A DNA stretch of 64,000 nt from contig NZ_BNBS01000006.1 in the NCBI RefSeq assembly GCF_014656075.1, forward strand, positions 62,001 through 126,000, written 5' to 3'. Source of the stretch: Streptomyces hydrogenans. Its GTDB lineage: Bacteria; Actinomycetota; Actinomycetes; Streptomycetales; Streptomycetaceae. The notes beneath the pieces are model-generated. The model saw only the letters and a program-made list of their open reading frames with translations, was not told where the DNA came from and did no database searches. Position numbers and translations under genes: made by a program. Below, piece after piece: positions 26,190 to 36,600 of this stretch (positions within the stretch are counted from its first letter, which is position 1; every line of letters begins with the position of its first letter).

Positions 26190-29100
26190 CTAGAAGTTGG
26201 CGATCTTCGCGTAGTACGACCAGCCGAAGTCATCGACTGCCTCGATCACCACATGTGTAGCACGATACTTTGCGCTTCCGTATATCGGAGTGACGCTCAT
26301 GATGATCGTATTGCCGGTGTCGGTCACATGGTCTGCGATGATCTTCTCGGCTGCGGAGATCGGGCCGTTGTTCTGGTCCCTGCCCTGGGTGATGATGTTG
26401 CGCGGATTGTCGCCGTCGCCACCGAACTGCCGCCCGATGAGATGCCCTCGCGAGTCGCCGGCGGCACCGCCGCGGAATCCGTGAGGCTTCCCGCTGGGCT
26501 CAGTTCCGATGACCTTCGCCTTGGCGTCGCGCAATGTCTGCGGAGAGACTTCCGCGTAAGCGGTGCCTCGTCGCCCGCCCTCGATCTCGGAGTAGACGCG
26601 GCTTCCGCAGTTGTGGACGAGGACGGGGGTGGTGTCCGCGAGGACGTAGTAGGTGTGGAAGTCGGCGACGGTGAGGTTGCGGACGCTGGCGGTCTGGGTC
26701 CAGGCCTGGACCGCGGTGACCTGGACGTGGGTGCCGGCGCTGGTGCGGAGCCACTGGCCGGGCTTGAGGTCCTTGGCGTCGATCCACTTGCTCAGGGCCG
26801 GGACCCAGAAGGGGTGACCGTCGGTGGCCGTGATGGGGGCCGTCGCGGTGCCCTTGTCGCCGTCGGTGTCGACGGTGATGCGGACGAGGTGCTTCTCGCC
26901 GTCGCCGACGATGGTGGCGGCGACGTTCTTGCCGGTGGTCTCACCGGTCTTCTCGTCGGTCGCCATGACCTGGTCGCCGGGCTTCAGGTCCTTGATCGGC
27001 TTGCTGCTGCCGTCCGCGAGGAGGACATGCGTCTCGGGGGTGAAGCTGTTTCTGATCGGGCAGGTGGCTCCATCGCCTCCGTCGGTCTTCTTCGCCGCGT
27101 CGGCTGCCGCGTCCGCCTTTCTCATCGATTTCGCCGCGTCGGCCTTCTTCTCCCAGGCGGCGTAGTCCTGGGCGTACCTCGCCATGGCTGCGGCGTCGTC
27201 GTCCGCGCGCCGCATGACGCCGAGGGCCCAGCGGACCTCGTCCTCCCAGCGGTGGTACATCTTCCACGCGGCTTCGAGCGCCTTGAGGGTGCGCTTGGCC
27301 TTTCCGGCGAGCGGCATGGCCGCGTCCAGTGCGAGGGCACCGCAGGCGAGGACGTCGCCGCCGAGGCAGGCCTGGATGTCGTCGAATCCGCTGATGCCCT
27401 TGGCGACCTCGATGGCGATCTCAAGAATGATGTCCGTCTTGGACTTCTTCTTGATGAACGTCGCCTTCTTGACGTCGTCCTCACTGGCGGTGGTCGTCGG
27501 CTTGGCCGGTGCCTTGATGTCGAGCTGGTTCTCGACGTAGTCCTCGACGACCTCGTCGAAGGAGTCCTTTCCTTCGGTCTGCATGGGGGCACGGCAGTCG
27601 CCGGCTCCGTCACAGGACGCGAGACCGGAGGGGTCGGAGAAGGTGATCGGGCTGTTGAACCCGTACGCGTACGGGTTCATCGTCTGGGACTCGGCGATGT
27701 CCATCAGCGGGTCGACGGAGATGAACCGGCCCAGCGCGGGGTCGTACTCGCGGGCGTTGAGGTGGGTCAGGCCGGTGGCGTCCTTGGCGCCGCCGAGATA
27801 GCCCTTGTCGTCCGGCCACATCGAAGGTGCCGTGCCGCGGTCCTCGCCGAACGGGGTCTGCTTGCGGCGGGTGACCGTCTTGGTGGCGGCGTCGACCGCG
27901 GTGGTCGCGGTGCCGTTGCGGTCGGAGAGCAGGTACGACTTCTTGACCGTGCCGTTCTCGGCGACCTTCACCATGGCCGGTCCGGCCGGGTGCGCGTAGT
28001 AGCGGGTGGTCTTGGCGACGTTGCCCGCCGCGTCGAGCTTCAGCTCGGTTCCTGGCAGGTAGAGGGTGGTGCCGGTCGCCTCGCGTTCGATGAGGCGCTT
28101 GCCGCCCGCGTCGTAGACGTAGGACGACTCGTTCGTGCCGGCGGTCACCTTCTCCAGATGGCCTTCCAGATCCCACTGGAGCGACTGCGTGTTGCCCTGG
28201 ACGGTGCGAGTGGTGGTGTTGCCCGCGTCGTCGTAGCCGAAGAGGTCCTCGCGCTGGCCCTGGGGGCCGGTGGTGGTGACCTTGGACAGGCGGCTCTTGG
28301 TGGGCAGACCGGCGGCGTAGGTGTAGGTCCGCTTGACGTCCTTGGCGGTGTCACCGAGCGGGTCGTGCTTGGTCTCGCTCAGACGGTTGCCCGCCGCGTC
28401 GAACGTGTACGAGTGCCAGTACGCGTCCGGACCGCCCACCTTCGGCGCCGAACCCTCAGCCGAAGCACCGGGCTTCTGCGCACACGCGTCGGACGCGGTC
28501 CACGCGTCGGTCATCCGGCGCAGGTGGTCGTAGGCGAAGCACTGGACGTCGGTGGTGGCGGCGGTGGGGTTGTCGCCGGTCTTGTCGGTGATGCGGGTGA
28601 CGTTGCCGACGGCGTCGTAGTCGGTGACCACGTCGTTGAGCGTGATCGTGTCGACCGTGCCGACTTCCTGGTGGTTCGTCGTGCGGGTGGGCCGGCGGGT
28701 CTGCTCGTCGAACAGGTTGCTGGTGATCAGCGCCTTGCCCGCCGAGTCGACCTTGGTGCGCACCACGTCGCCGAGCGAGGTGTACTCGGTGGCCGCGACG
28801 AAGGTCAGGCCCGCGACCGCCATGGAGTTGACGGTGTCCAGGGCGTTGTAGCCGATCGACACCCGCTCGGAAGGCAGGCCGCCGACCGCGGGGTGGGTCA
28901 TGGTCTGCGGCAGACCGGTACGCGCCGTGTAGGTGTTGGTGTAGGTGTAGGTGCCGGCGAGCTTGCCCTCGCTGGCCGGAATGGTGACCGAGGTGGACTT
29001 CGGCCGGTACTCGGTGTCGTAGGCGGTGACCGCCTGGGTGTAGGCGTTGCCGTTCACATAGCGCGTGGACGAGGCCGCGAGACCGAGGGCACCGGGGACG

Positions 29101-32100
29101 GTGTCGTAGGTCTGCGAGGTCAGCTTCGTGCCCGAGAGCGAGCCCTCGTGGGTGGCGGTGACACGGCCGAGCGCGTCATAGGCCATCGCGATCGTGCGGG
29201 CCGGGCTGCGGCCGTCGGTCATCGAGACGGCCCGGTCGCCCTGGTCGTACTCGATCGATGACGTGCCCTTGTCGGGGTCCGTCATCGTCTTGACGCGGCC
29301 GCGGATGTCGTAGGTCTGGGACCAGACGTTGCCGATCTGGTCGGTGACCTTCTCCAGCCGGCCCTTGCGGTCGTAGCCGTACGTGATCTTGTCGTAGTCA
29401 CCCGACGGACCCGCACCCTTGAACTGGCGCAGCTCCGTCTTGCGGCCCTGGGCGTCCAGGAGCGCCATGGTCGGCGTGTCGCCGGCCGGCGGGTCGACGG
29501 CCGTCCAGTCGCCGCCGTAGGTGGTGGTGGACCGCCAGGTCTCCACGCCCTTGCTGCGGGCGATGGTGGCGGAGGGCCGGCCCAGTCCGTCGTACGTCAT
29601 CACGGTGGAGGACGGGACGGAGTTGTCGGTGGGCGGGAACAGGGTGGCGACCGGGCCGCTGGCGCTGTTGTAGTAGCCGCCGTTCTCCTTCCAGACCCGG
29701 CCGAGGCTGTCGTAGAAGGTGTCGGTGACAACCCGGCCGCCGTTCATGGCGGGGTTCTGGGTCTGGCGCAGGCGCAGGGAGCCGTCGTAGAAGTCGTAGG
29801 AGACGCGGTAGGTGCCGTCCTCCAGCAGACGCTTGTTCGTGATCACGACCGGCGCGTCACGGCCCACGGTGTACTCGAACTCGGCGTCCGGAGTCGTCGT
29901 GAGCGAGTCGCGGTCCGGGGACCAAACCTTCTTCATCCGGCCCAGCGCGTCGTACTCCATGACCGTCTTGCGGCCGTTCGCGTCTGTCTGCGCGATCGGC
30001 AGGCCACGGCCCGGGTCGAGCTCCGTGGTCGCCGTGTGCCCGAGCGTGTTGGTGGTGACGGTCTTGGTCACCACGGCGCCGGAGGCGGGGGTGTAGGCGG
30101 TTGACGTGGTCTTGCCGTAGACATCGGTCGCCGAGGTGAGGCGGCCGTAGGCGTCGAACGTCGCCGTACCCTCGGTGGTGTACTGCGGGACGTTGTTCGT
30201 GAAGCCCGACAGCGACAGCGTCTTGACGACGTTGCCGACGGCGTCGTACTCGACCTTGATGTCGGAGACGACGTTGCCGGGGCCGTACGTGGTCGGGGTG
30301 TCACACGCCGCCGTGACGGTGAGCATCCGGGTCTGCTGGGTCTTGAACCACTTCTCGGTGTCGTTCAGGTACTCGTAGCGGGCGCAGGTGTCGTCATCCG
30401 GATCGGACGTGTCGCCCTTGTACCAGGTCCAGTTGATGCGTCCGTCGCTGTCGTAGTCGTGCTCGACGGCCGTCTTCCGCTCGCCCCGGCCGTCCGACAG
30501 GATCGTGCGCGACGAGGTCGACTTCACGCCCTGGACCCAGGACTCCAGGTCGGACGCGCCGGTGGCCGTGCGGTCGCGCTTGGCGACCGGCCCGCCCAGG
30601 TACGGCGTGTTGATGGTGGCGGAGTTCAGCTCGCCGCCGACGCCGTTGTAGTGGCGGGTCTCCCTGACCTGGCCGGCGAGCATGCGGTGGTCGGCCACCG
30701 AACTACCGTCGGAGGCGGTGATGGAGACGTCGCGGCGGGTGCCGTCGGCCTTCAGATCACCGTCCATGCCCCGGTAGAAGAGGGTCTCGGTGCGGGTCAG
30801 GACGTCGGGGGCGACGCCGTGGACGGTGCGGACTTCGCCGTAGCCTCGGTAGACCGACCAGGTGCGGGCGGGCTTGTTGGTCAGCTCGCTGGCGTCGTCG
30901 TAGGCCCAGGCGGGGGTGCCGAGGTAGGTGTAGTTGACCTCACGGGTGGGTGAGGTGCCGTTCTTGTCCTCCTCGCGGACCTGGTCCACGCGGTGCTTGT
31001 GGAACCAGTCGGTGGAGTACTTCTTCTTCATGCCCGTCGGGTCGGTCGGGTCGTTGGTCTCGACCACGACGGGGAAGCAGCGCAGCGTGTTGCTGTCCGG
31101 CGAGGCGGGCAGTTTGACCGCTCCCGGGGTGCTGGAGCACTCGGTGGGGGCGTAGACGACCACGGTGCGGGCGCCGGTCTCGGTGTTGATCTGGGTGACG
31201 CGCCAGCGCAGGTACGGGGGGTTGCCGTCGGTGTCGTTGTCGACCCGGTTGGGCTTCTGCACGCCGACGAAGGTGACGGCGGGCAGACCGAGGGTGCCGC
31301 CGTTCTCGTCGGTGCGCTGGATGCTCTTCAGCCACAGCGGGTACTCGCCGTTGACGGCGCCGTCGCCGGTGGACTGGAAGGAGTGGGCCATCGTCCAGGT
31401 GTCGACCGCCGTCGACACACCGTTCTTCAGCACCCGGGTCGTGATGCTCTTCAGGAGCTTGCGGGTGAAGAAGGTGGGGGTGTAGCGGTCGGTGCAGGTC
31501 TGGCCCGACGCGCACAGCTGGTCGGCGGGGACGTCCGGCCAGTTCTTCGCCACGTCGTACGCCGCTGTCGAGGTCAGCTTGGATTCCGCGCAGTCGAACG
31601 ACGTGGTGACGATGCAGCGTTCTTCGGCCTTGTAGGTGACCTCGGCCGGGGCCGGGGCGAACAGGTCGTCCGAGCGCAGGCCGTACGCGGCGCGCTTGAG
31701 GTAGCCGGAACGGTCGTAGGCGCGGGCGGTGGAGGTGCCGGTGGTGGTGACGTTGGAGCCGTAGAAGTTGCGCTCCTTGGCGTACCAGTACGTCAGGGCG
31801 TTGCCGCGCGGGTCGACGACGTAGTCGAGGTTCCAGCGGTAGGTCTGGTCACAGACGGAGGCCGCGTAGGAGGCGTTGTAGCAGGGCTCGCCGTCGTGGT
31901 TGCCGTAGACCGGGACGTTCAGCGCGGAGTTCGTCTCCGGCTTGCCACTCGCCCAGCCGGGGAGGCGGTTGAGGCCGAAGTGGAACTTCACGCCCTCGGC
32001 GTTGGTGACGACCCAGTACTCCTTCTCCTTGTCGCCGTTCTCGGCGCCGGTGAGGAGTTCGACCTTCGAGCCGTCCTGGCTGGCCGGGTACCACTTCTTG

Positions 32101-33323
32101 TCCGCGTCGTTCAGGACCAGGGAAGTGGACGAGCCGTTCAGCGACATCGTGACCATGGGAGGGCCATGACAGAGGTCACCGGTGGGGTGGGTGGTGGGGT
32201 TGTTGAACCCGCTGCCCGCCTTGCGGTCCTCCGCGCAGGCCACGTAGGTGCGCTCGATGAAGCTGGAACCGGTGTCCCAGCCGTCACCCACCCACGACGG
32301 CTGCTGCGAGGTGGCGACCGTGCGGCCGTCGATGCTGCCCGAGTTGTAGCCGATCGACAGCGACGGACCCGGACCACCCAGCGACGCGGGGATCTCCATC
32401 GGATACGTCCAGGAGAAGTCACCCGTCGACCCGCCCGCCGACCACGAACCGGTCGGGCTCAGCGACGTCGCCGAGTACGTGCCCTTCGCACCCGACGCCG
32501 AGGCCGTCGCGGCCAGAACCACCGCACCCGAAGCAGCGGCCGTGTCGGCGGAGCTCACGCCCGCCGCACCACCGGTGTCCGCCGCGCGGGCGGCGAACGT
32601 GCCGGTCAGTGTCCCGCTCTCGGTGTCGTTGACGCTGGCCAGCGGCACCGAGCCCTGGCACTCGGGCTTCTCCGGCGTCGTCAGCACACACGCCGGACGC
32701 TGGGAGAACCGCAGACGCGAGCCCCAGTCACCGCCATAGGCGTGCGCGAACGCGCTGTAGTCCAGCTGAACCGACAACGGGTTCGTGCCCTTGCCAGCGT
32801 CGGTGCGCTGCACCGACAGCAGCACGCCCTTCACGCCCGCCTTGCGGGCCTTGTCCTGGCCGTGGACGGACACCTTCGCCGTCACCGCCGGGGCATCCGC
32901 AGCGGGAGCGGCCGCGCCCTTGGCCACCGCCTTGTTCCCCAGCGCCAGGCGCACCGGAAGCGAACCCGCCCGCGCGGACGGACCCGCCGCAACGGCGGAA
33001 GCCGCGGACCGGCCGGCGGTGGCCTTCGGCACCGTCGCCTCCGCCGACGCCGCCGCAGGCCACCGCACCCCCGGTGCCGCCTTCAGCTCCGACTTCGCCG
33101 TCACATCCGGCGGGGCCGCCGGACCCTTCGGCGTGGTGGAGGCGGCCGGGACGTCCGTCACCTTCTGCAGCTCGGGCAGCCCCCGTCCGCCCGACGCCGC
33201 CTGCGCCGCGACCGGGGACAGCGACGCCCCCGAGGCCATCAGCGCCAGAGCGAGCACGGAAAGCCCCGAACGCCATGTTCGGGACGTATGTCTGGAAAGT
33301 TTTCGCGCATGCCGAAGTGGCAC
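26190..33323 (-). CDS. Secreted RHS/YD-repeat polymorphic toxin with Hint domain and nuclease-like tip
   Basis: The 2377-residue protein has a signal peptide (hydrophobic GLSVLALALMASGASLSPVA, cleavage after AQA near residue 42). A SpvB/TcdB-like shell region follows (MEIPASLGGPGPSLSIGYNS). Many YD repeats (YDALGRM, YDGLGRPS, YDAVGNV) run over about residues 780-1850, then the RHS core YDPALGRFISVDPLMD. A Hint autoprocessing domain lies near 2088-2238 (NSFTPETHVLLADG, DGHPFWVP, LTVADFHTYYVLAD, VLVHNC). The last ~139 residues carry RGHLIGRQFGG and RNIITQGRDQNN, resembling DNA/RNA non-specific endonucleases (Endonuclea_NS_2 type). GTG 33323 follows GGTGGGGG; an in-frame GTG at 33356 is the alternative. 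The tip is lower in GC than the repeat shell. Confidence 0.87.
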   Translation of the reverse strand: MPLRHARKLSRHTSRTWRSGLSVLALALMASGASLSPVAAQAASGGRGLPELQKVTDVPAASTTPKGPAAPPDVTAKSELKAAPGVRWPAAASAEATVPKATAGRSAASAVAAGPSARAGSLPVRLALGNKAVAKGAAAPAADAPAVTAKVSVHGQDKARKAGVKGVLLSVQRTDAGKGTNPLSVQLDYSAFAHAYGGDWGSRLRFSQRPACVLTTPEKPECQGSVPLASVNDTESGTLTGTFAARAADTGGAAGVSSADTAAASGAVVLAATASASGAKGTYSATSLSPTGSWSAGGSTGDFSWTYPMEIPASLGGPGPSLSIGYNSGSIDGRTVATSQQPSWVGDGWDTGSSFIERTYVACAEDRKAGSGFNNPTTHPTGDLCHGPPMVTMSLNGSSTSLVLNDADKKWYPASQDGSKVELLTGAENGDKEKEYWVVTNAEGVKFHFGLNRLPGWASGKPETNSALNVPVYGNHDGEPCYNASYAASVCDQTYRWNLDYVVDPRGNALTYWYAKERNFYGSNVTTTGTSTARAYDRSGYLKRAAYGLRSDDLFAPAPAEVTYKAEERCIVTTSFDCAESKLTSTAAYDVAKNWPDVPADQLCASGQTCTDRYTPTFFTRKLLKSITTRVLKNGVSTAVDTWTMAHSFQSTGDGAVNGEYPLWLKSIQRTDENGGTLGLPAVTFVGVQKPNRVDNDTDGNPPYLRWRVTQINTETGARTVVVYAPTECSSTPGAVKLPASPDSNTLRCFPVVVETNDPTDPTGMKKKYSTDWFHKHRVDQVREEDKNGTSPTREVNYTYLGTPAWAYDDASELTNKPARTWSVYRGYGEVRTVHGVAPDVLTRTETLFYRGMDGDLKADGTRRDVSITASDGSSVADHRMLAGQVRETRHYNGVGGELNSATINTPYLGGPVAKRDRTATGASDLESWVQGVKSTSSRTILSDGRGERKTAVEHDYDSDGRINWTWYKGDTSDPDDDTCARYEYLNDTEKWFKTQQTRMLTVTAACDTPTTYGPGNVVSDIKVEYDAVGNVVKTLSLSGFTNNVPQYTTEGTATFDAYGRLTSATDVYGKTTSTAYTPASGAVVTKTVTTNTLGHTATTELDPGRGLPIAQTDANGRKTVMEYDALGRMKKVWSPDRDSLTTTPDAEFEYTVGRDAPVVITNKRLLEDGTYRVSYDFYDGSLRLRQTQNPAMNGGRVVTDTFYDSLGRVWKENGGYYNSASGPVATLFPPTDNSVPSSTVMTYDGLGRPSATIARSKGVETWRSTTTYGGDWTAVDPPAGDTPTMALLDAQGRKTELRQFKGAGPSGDYDKITYGYDRKGRLEKVTDQIGNVWSQTYDIRGRVKTMTDPDKGTSSIEYDQGDRAVSMTDGRSPARTIAMAYDALGRVTATHEGSLSGTKLTSQTYDTVPGALGLAASSTRYVNGNAYTQAVTAYDTEYRPKSTSVTIPASEGKLAGTYTYTNTYTARTGLPQTMTHPAVGGLPSERVSIGYNALDTVNSMAVAGLTFVAATEYTSLGDVVRTKVDSAGKALITSNLFDEQTRRPTRTTNHQEVGTVDTITLNDVVTDYDAVGNVTRITDKTGDNPTAATTDVQCFAYDHLRRMTDAWTASDACAQKPGASAEGSAPKVGGPDAYWHSYTFDAAGNRLSETKHDPLGDTAKDVKRTYTYAAGLPTKSRLSKVTTTGPQGQREDLFGYDDAGNTTTRTVQGNTQSLQWDLEGHLEKVTAGTNESSYVYDAGGKRLIEREATGTTLYLPGTELKLDAAGNVAKTTRYYAHPAGPAMVKVAENGTVKKSYLLSDRNGTATTAVDAATKTVTRRKQTPFGEDRGTAPSMWPDDKGYLGGAKDATGLTHLNAREYDPALGRFISVDPLMDIAESQTMNPYAYGFNSPITFSDPSGLASCDGAGDCRAPMQTEGKDSFDEVVEDYVENQLDIKAPAKPTTTASEDDVKKATFIKKKSKTDIILEIAIEVAKGISGFDDIQACLGGDVLACGALALDAAMPLAGKAKRTLKALEAAWKMYHRWEDEVRWALGVMRRADDDAAAMARYAQDYAAWEKKADAAKSMRKADAAADAAKKTDGGDGATCPIRNSFTPETHVLLADGSSKPIKDLKPGDQVMATDEKTGETTGKNVAATIVGDGEKHLVRITVDTDGDKGTATAPITATDGHPFWVPALSKWIDAKDLKPGQWLRTSAGTHVQVTAVQAWTQTASVRNLTVADFHTYYVLADTTPVLVHNCGSRVYSEIEGGRRGTAYAEVSPQTLRDAKAKVIGTEPSGKPHGFRGGAAGDSRGHLIGRQFGGDGDNPRNIITQGRDQNNGPISAAEKIIADHVTDTGNTIIMSVTPIYGSAKYRATHVVIEAVDDFGWSYYAKIANF

Positions 33324-33658
33324 GTGAACCCCCACCCTCAAAATTCGAATGAACACGCGAACATTCGCAATTTACGCAGGGTGATCAGGGGCAACAAGAG
33401 ACGTCCTGGCAAGGCGGTTCAGGAAACGGCGTGTCGGTGGGCAAATCAGGATGAGTCACAGGTCGGAGGGGGTGGAGTATGTCAAGTCGGTCGCTCTTTC
33501 TTCGCCCCGTGTCACCCCGGCCTGCTACAAAGCAGCCTGAATTATTCGTTCGAATTTCGGAGCCACGCCCGAGGGGGTTTCTCCCCGCAAGTGACGGGGT
33601 GGGTGATTGGCCTCCGATGTCGGATTTCGTGACCCAGAATGGGGAGGGGTCTCATTCC
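33324..33658. promoter_or_regulatory. Divergent control region of the RHS toxin and FG-GAP protein genes
   Basis: This 335-bp gap is AT-richer than its surroundings. TTCATTCGAATTTTGA on the minus strand (33338-33353) and TTCGTTCGAATTTCGG on the plus strand (33545-33560) match at 13 of 16 positions and each points toward its own gene. A further inverted repeat CGAATG (33346-33351) / CATTCG (33362-33367) overlaps the RHS-side copy. These are candidate operators for joint control. No clear sigma-70-type -35/-10 pair was identified. Confidence 0.5.
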
Positions 33659-36600
33659 ATGAGACAGTCAACGTCCAGAAAGTCCGGCCCGGGGAGGGCC
33701 GTGCGAAGAGGGGTGTCAGCAGCCGTCGTCGTGGTGATGTCGGCCGGCCTGCTCTCCCTCGCGCCGTCCGGGTTCGCCGTACCCGCGGCTCCCGCCACGC
33801 CCGAGGCCGACGCGCCGCTCACTCCGCAGTCGGAGCGGGACGCGAAGGTGACCGCGCAGGCCCTCAAGGAGGCCAAGGAGACCGGGAAGCCGGTCGAGAT
33901 CCCGTCGCGGCGCACCGAGACCGACGAGGTGTTCATCAACCCGGACGGCACCGCCCGGGTGGACCGGTCGATCCTGCCGGTGCGGGTGCGCAAGGGCAGC
34001 AAGCTCGTCGACATCGACCCGAACCTCGCCGCCGGTACCGACGGACGGCTCGCGCCGAAGGCGTCGGCGATGGCCGTGTCGTTCTCCGGAGGCGGTGACG
34101 ACGTCTTCGCGACGATGATCCGCGAAGGCCGGACCGTCACCCTGACCTGGCCGCACGGCAAGCTGCCCAAGCCCACCGTCAGCGGCCGGACCGCCACCTA
34201 CGCCAACGTGCTGCCGGGCGTCGACCTGACCGCCACCGCGGACGACGTCTCCTTCTCCCACGCGCTGGTCGTCAAGACGCCCGCCGCCGCGAAGAACCCC
34301 GCCGTCCGCTCCGTCGACTTCGGCCTCAAGACCCGCGGCCTGCAGGTCACGCAGGGCGAGGCGGGCGAGCTGCTCGCCAAGAACCCCTCGCGTGACGCGG
34401 TCTTCGCCGCGCCGCAGCCGCACATGTGGGACTCGGCCGGTTCGGAGACCTCCACCGCGATCGACCCGAAGACCCCGAAGGCCGCCAAGCCGGCCGCCGC
34501 CCGCTCGCTCCAGGACACCCTGACGGGCGCGGTCGAGGGCAGCAACCGGGCCAAGCTGGGCGTGAAGCTCGGCGCGGGCAAGGTCACCCTCACCCCGGAC
34601 ACCAAGCTCCTGGACGACCCGAAGACGGTCTTCCCCGTCGTCATCGACCCCAAGTGGGCCCCCGACGCCTGGAAGAACGCCTGGTCCGTCGCCTACAAGC
34701 ACTCCGCCTACCCGGGCACCGAGAACACCGTCTACTACAACGGCGGCACCCTCTCCGACCACGCCCGCGTCGGCGTCTCCATCGACGGTGACAACGGCGG
34801 CACCGTCCGCGCCAACACCTATTTCCGCATCCCCATCGGAAACCTCGCGGGCAAGGACATCATCAAGTCGACGCTGCGGATCCAGCAGACGCACGCCGGC
34901 TCCTGGTCCTGCAGCTCCGGCGACGTCCAGGTCAAGACCATCGGCAACAACCTGCCGACCAACATCACCTGGAACAACCAGCCGGCCTGGGGCGCCCTGG
35001 TGGACTCCTCCGGCGAGTCCTACGGCGGCCGCAACTGCCCGTCCGACACGGCAGGCCTGGTCGAGTTCGACGTCACCGGTGGCATCAGCGATGCCGTCGA
35101 CGACAAGTGGGGCAGCTGGTCCTTCGTCCTCACCTCGAAGTCGAACGCGGTCGACGTCTCGTGGCGCAAGTTCAACCCGAACTCCGCGCGCGTCTCGACG
35201 TTCTACAACACGCTGCCGAGCCGGCCGACCCTGTCGATCGACCCGTCGCTCCCGTGCGCGGGCGGCATCATCGGCACGACCGACGAGATCGTCCTGAACG
35301 CCTCGAAGTTCGAGGACGACGAGAACGACGACCTCGACGTCGAGTTCAAGTGGGCGCAGAACGGCCAGCCGGCCAAGACCGTGTCGAGGAACGCCAGCAG
35401 CGGGGGCACCGCCCAGCTGCGGATCCCCGCCGGCACGACGCTGCCGTCCGCCACCTTCTGGTACGAGGCGGTCGTCAAGGACGGCGTCGGCAACAGCCCG
35501 CGGGCCGGCCGCTGCTACTTCACCTACGACCGCACCGGCCCGAAGAACCCGCCGAAGGTCAGCTCGTCCGACTGGCCGGAGAACCTGGGCAAGGGCTGCA
35601 CGCCGGACCTTCCGGCGGGTACCCCCTGCTCGAAGAAGGCGCGGACGACCGGCTCGTTCACGTTCGCGGCCAACCCGGCTTCCGGCGAGACCAACGACAT
35701 CGTCGAGTACGTCTGGTGGACCGACTACGACACCAAGGAGAAGCCGGTCAAGCCCGCCTCGACCGGCGGCTCCGTCACCGTCAGCGTGAAGCCGATGGCC
35801 AACGGTCCGCAGTACCTCTACGTGCGCAGCGAGGACGCGGCCAACAACCGCTCCCGCGTCAAGGCGTACCTGTTCATCCCCTCCCGCTCGGACAAGCGCG
35901 ACAAGCTGGGTGACCTGAACGGCGACGACATGGTCGACCTCGTCACCCTCGACCCGGGGGCGGGCACGCTGTGGTCCTACCCGAGCCGCGGTGACGGCAC
36001 GTTCGGCACGGGCATGTCCGCCAAGGACGAGTCCTTCGCCTCCGGCACGGTCTCCGTCGGCGGAAGCTGGGACGACGACGACTACTACGAGGACCTCGTC
36101 TCCCTGCAGCCCGCGGAGGACGACCCCAGCACCTATGAGCTGTGGGCCTACCGGGGCAACGGAGGCGGCAAGCTCCTCACGGGTGAGAACGATCGGCAGA
36201 ACCTGACGATCGCCACCAACAACTGTTACAACCCCGCCCGTTCCGACTGCGACAACCACTGGGCCAAGGGCGCCGAGATCGTCTCCGTGCCCAGCCTCAG
36301 CGACGACGACGGAGCGCCCTACGGCGGTCCCGACGGCGTGATCGACGAGCGCGACTTCCCCGATCTGCTGGTCAAGGAGGGCGCCAACCTCTGGCTCTAC
36401 CTCGGCTCCCGCTCCGGCGGCATGCTGGACAACTTCACCGGTCCGATCGCCCTCGGCAACGCCGACTGGCAGGACATGACGATCATGACTCCGGGCGACC
36501 TGAACAAGGACGGCCTGCCGGAGATCTGGGCCCGTGACAAGGTCAAGGGCACCATCCACCAGTACACGAGCAAGCGCACCACCGTGCCCGGCCAGGGCGG

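Noticed and set aside
26253..29261. Plus-strand open frame of about 1000 codons opposite the RHS gene
   Set aside because: Composition is Gly/Val/Arg-rich shadow sequence; the minus strand carries recognisable Hint and YD motifs.
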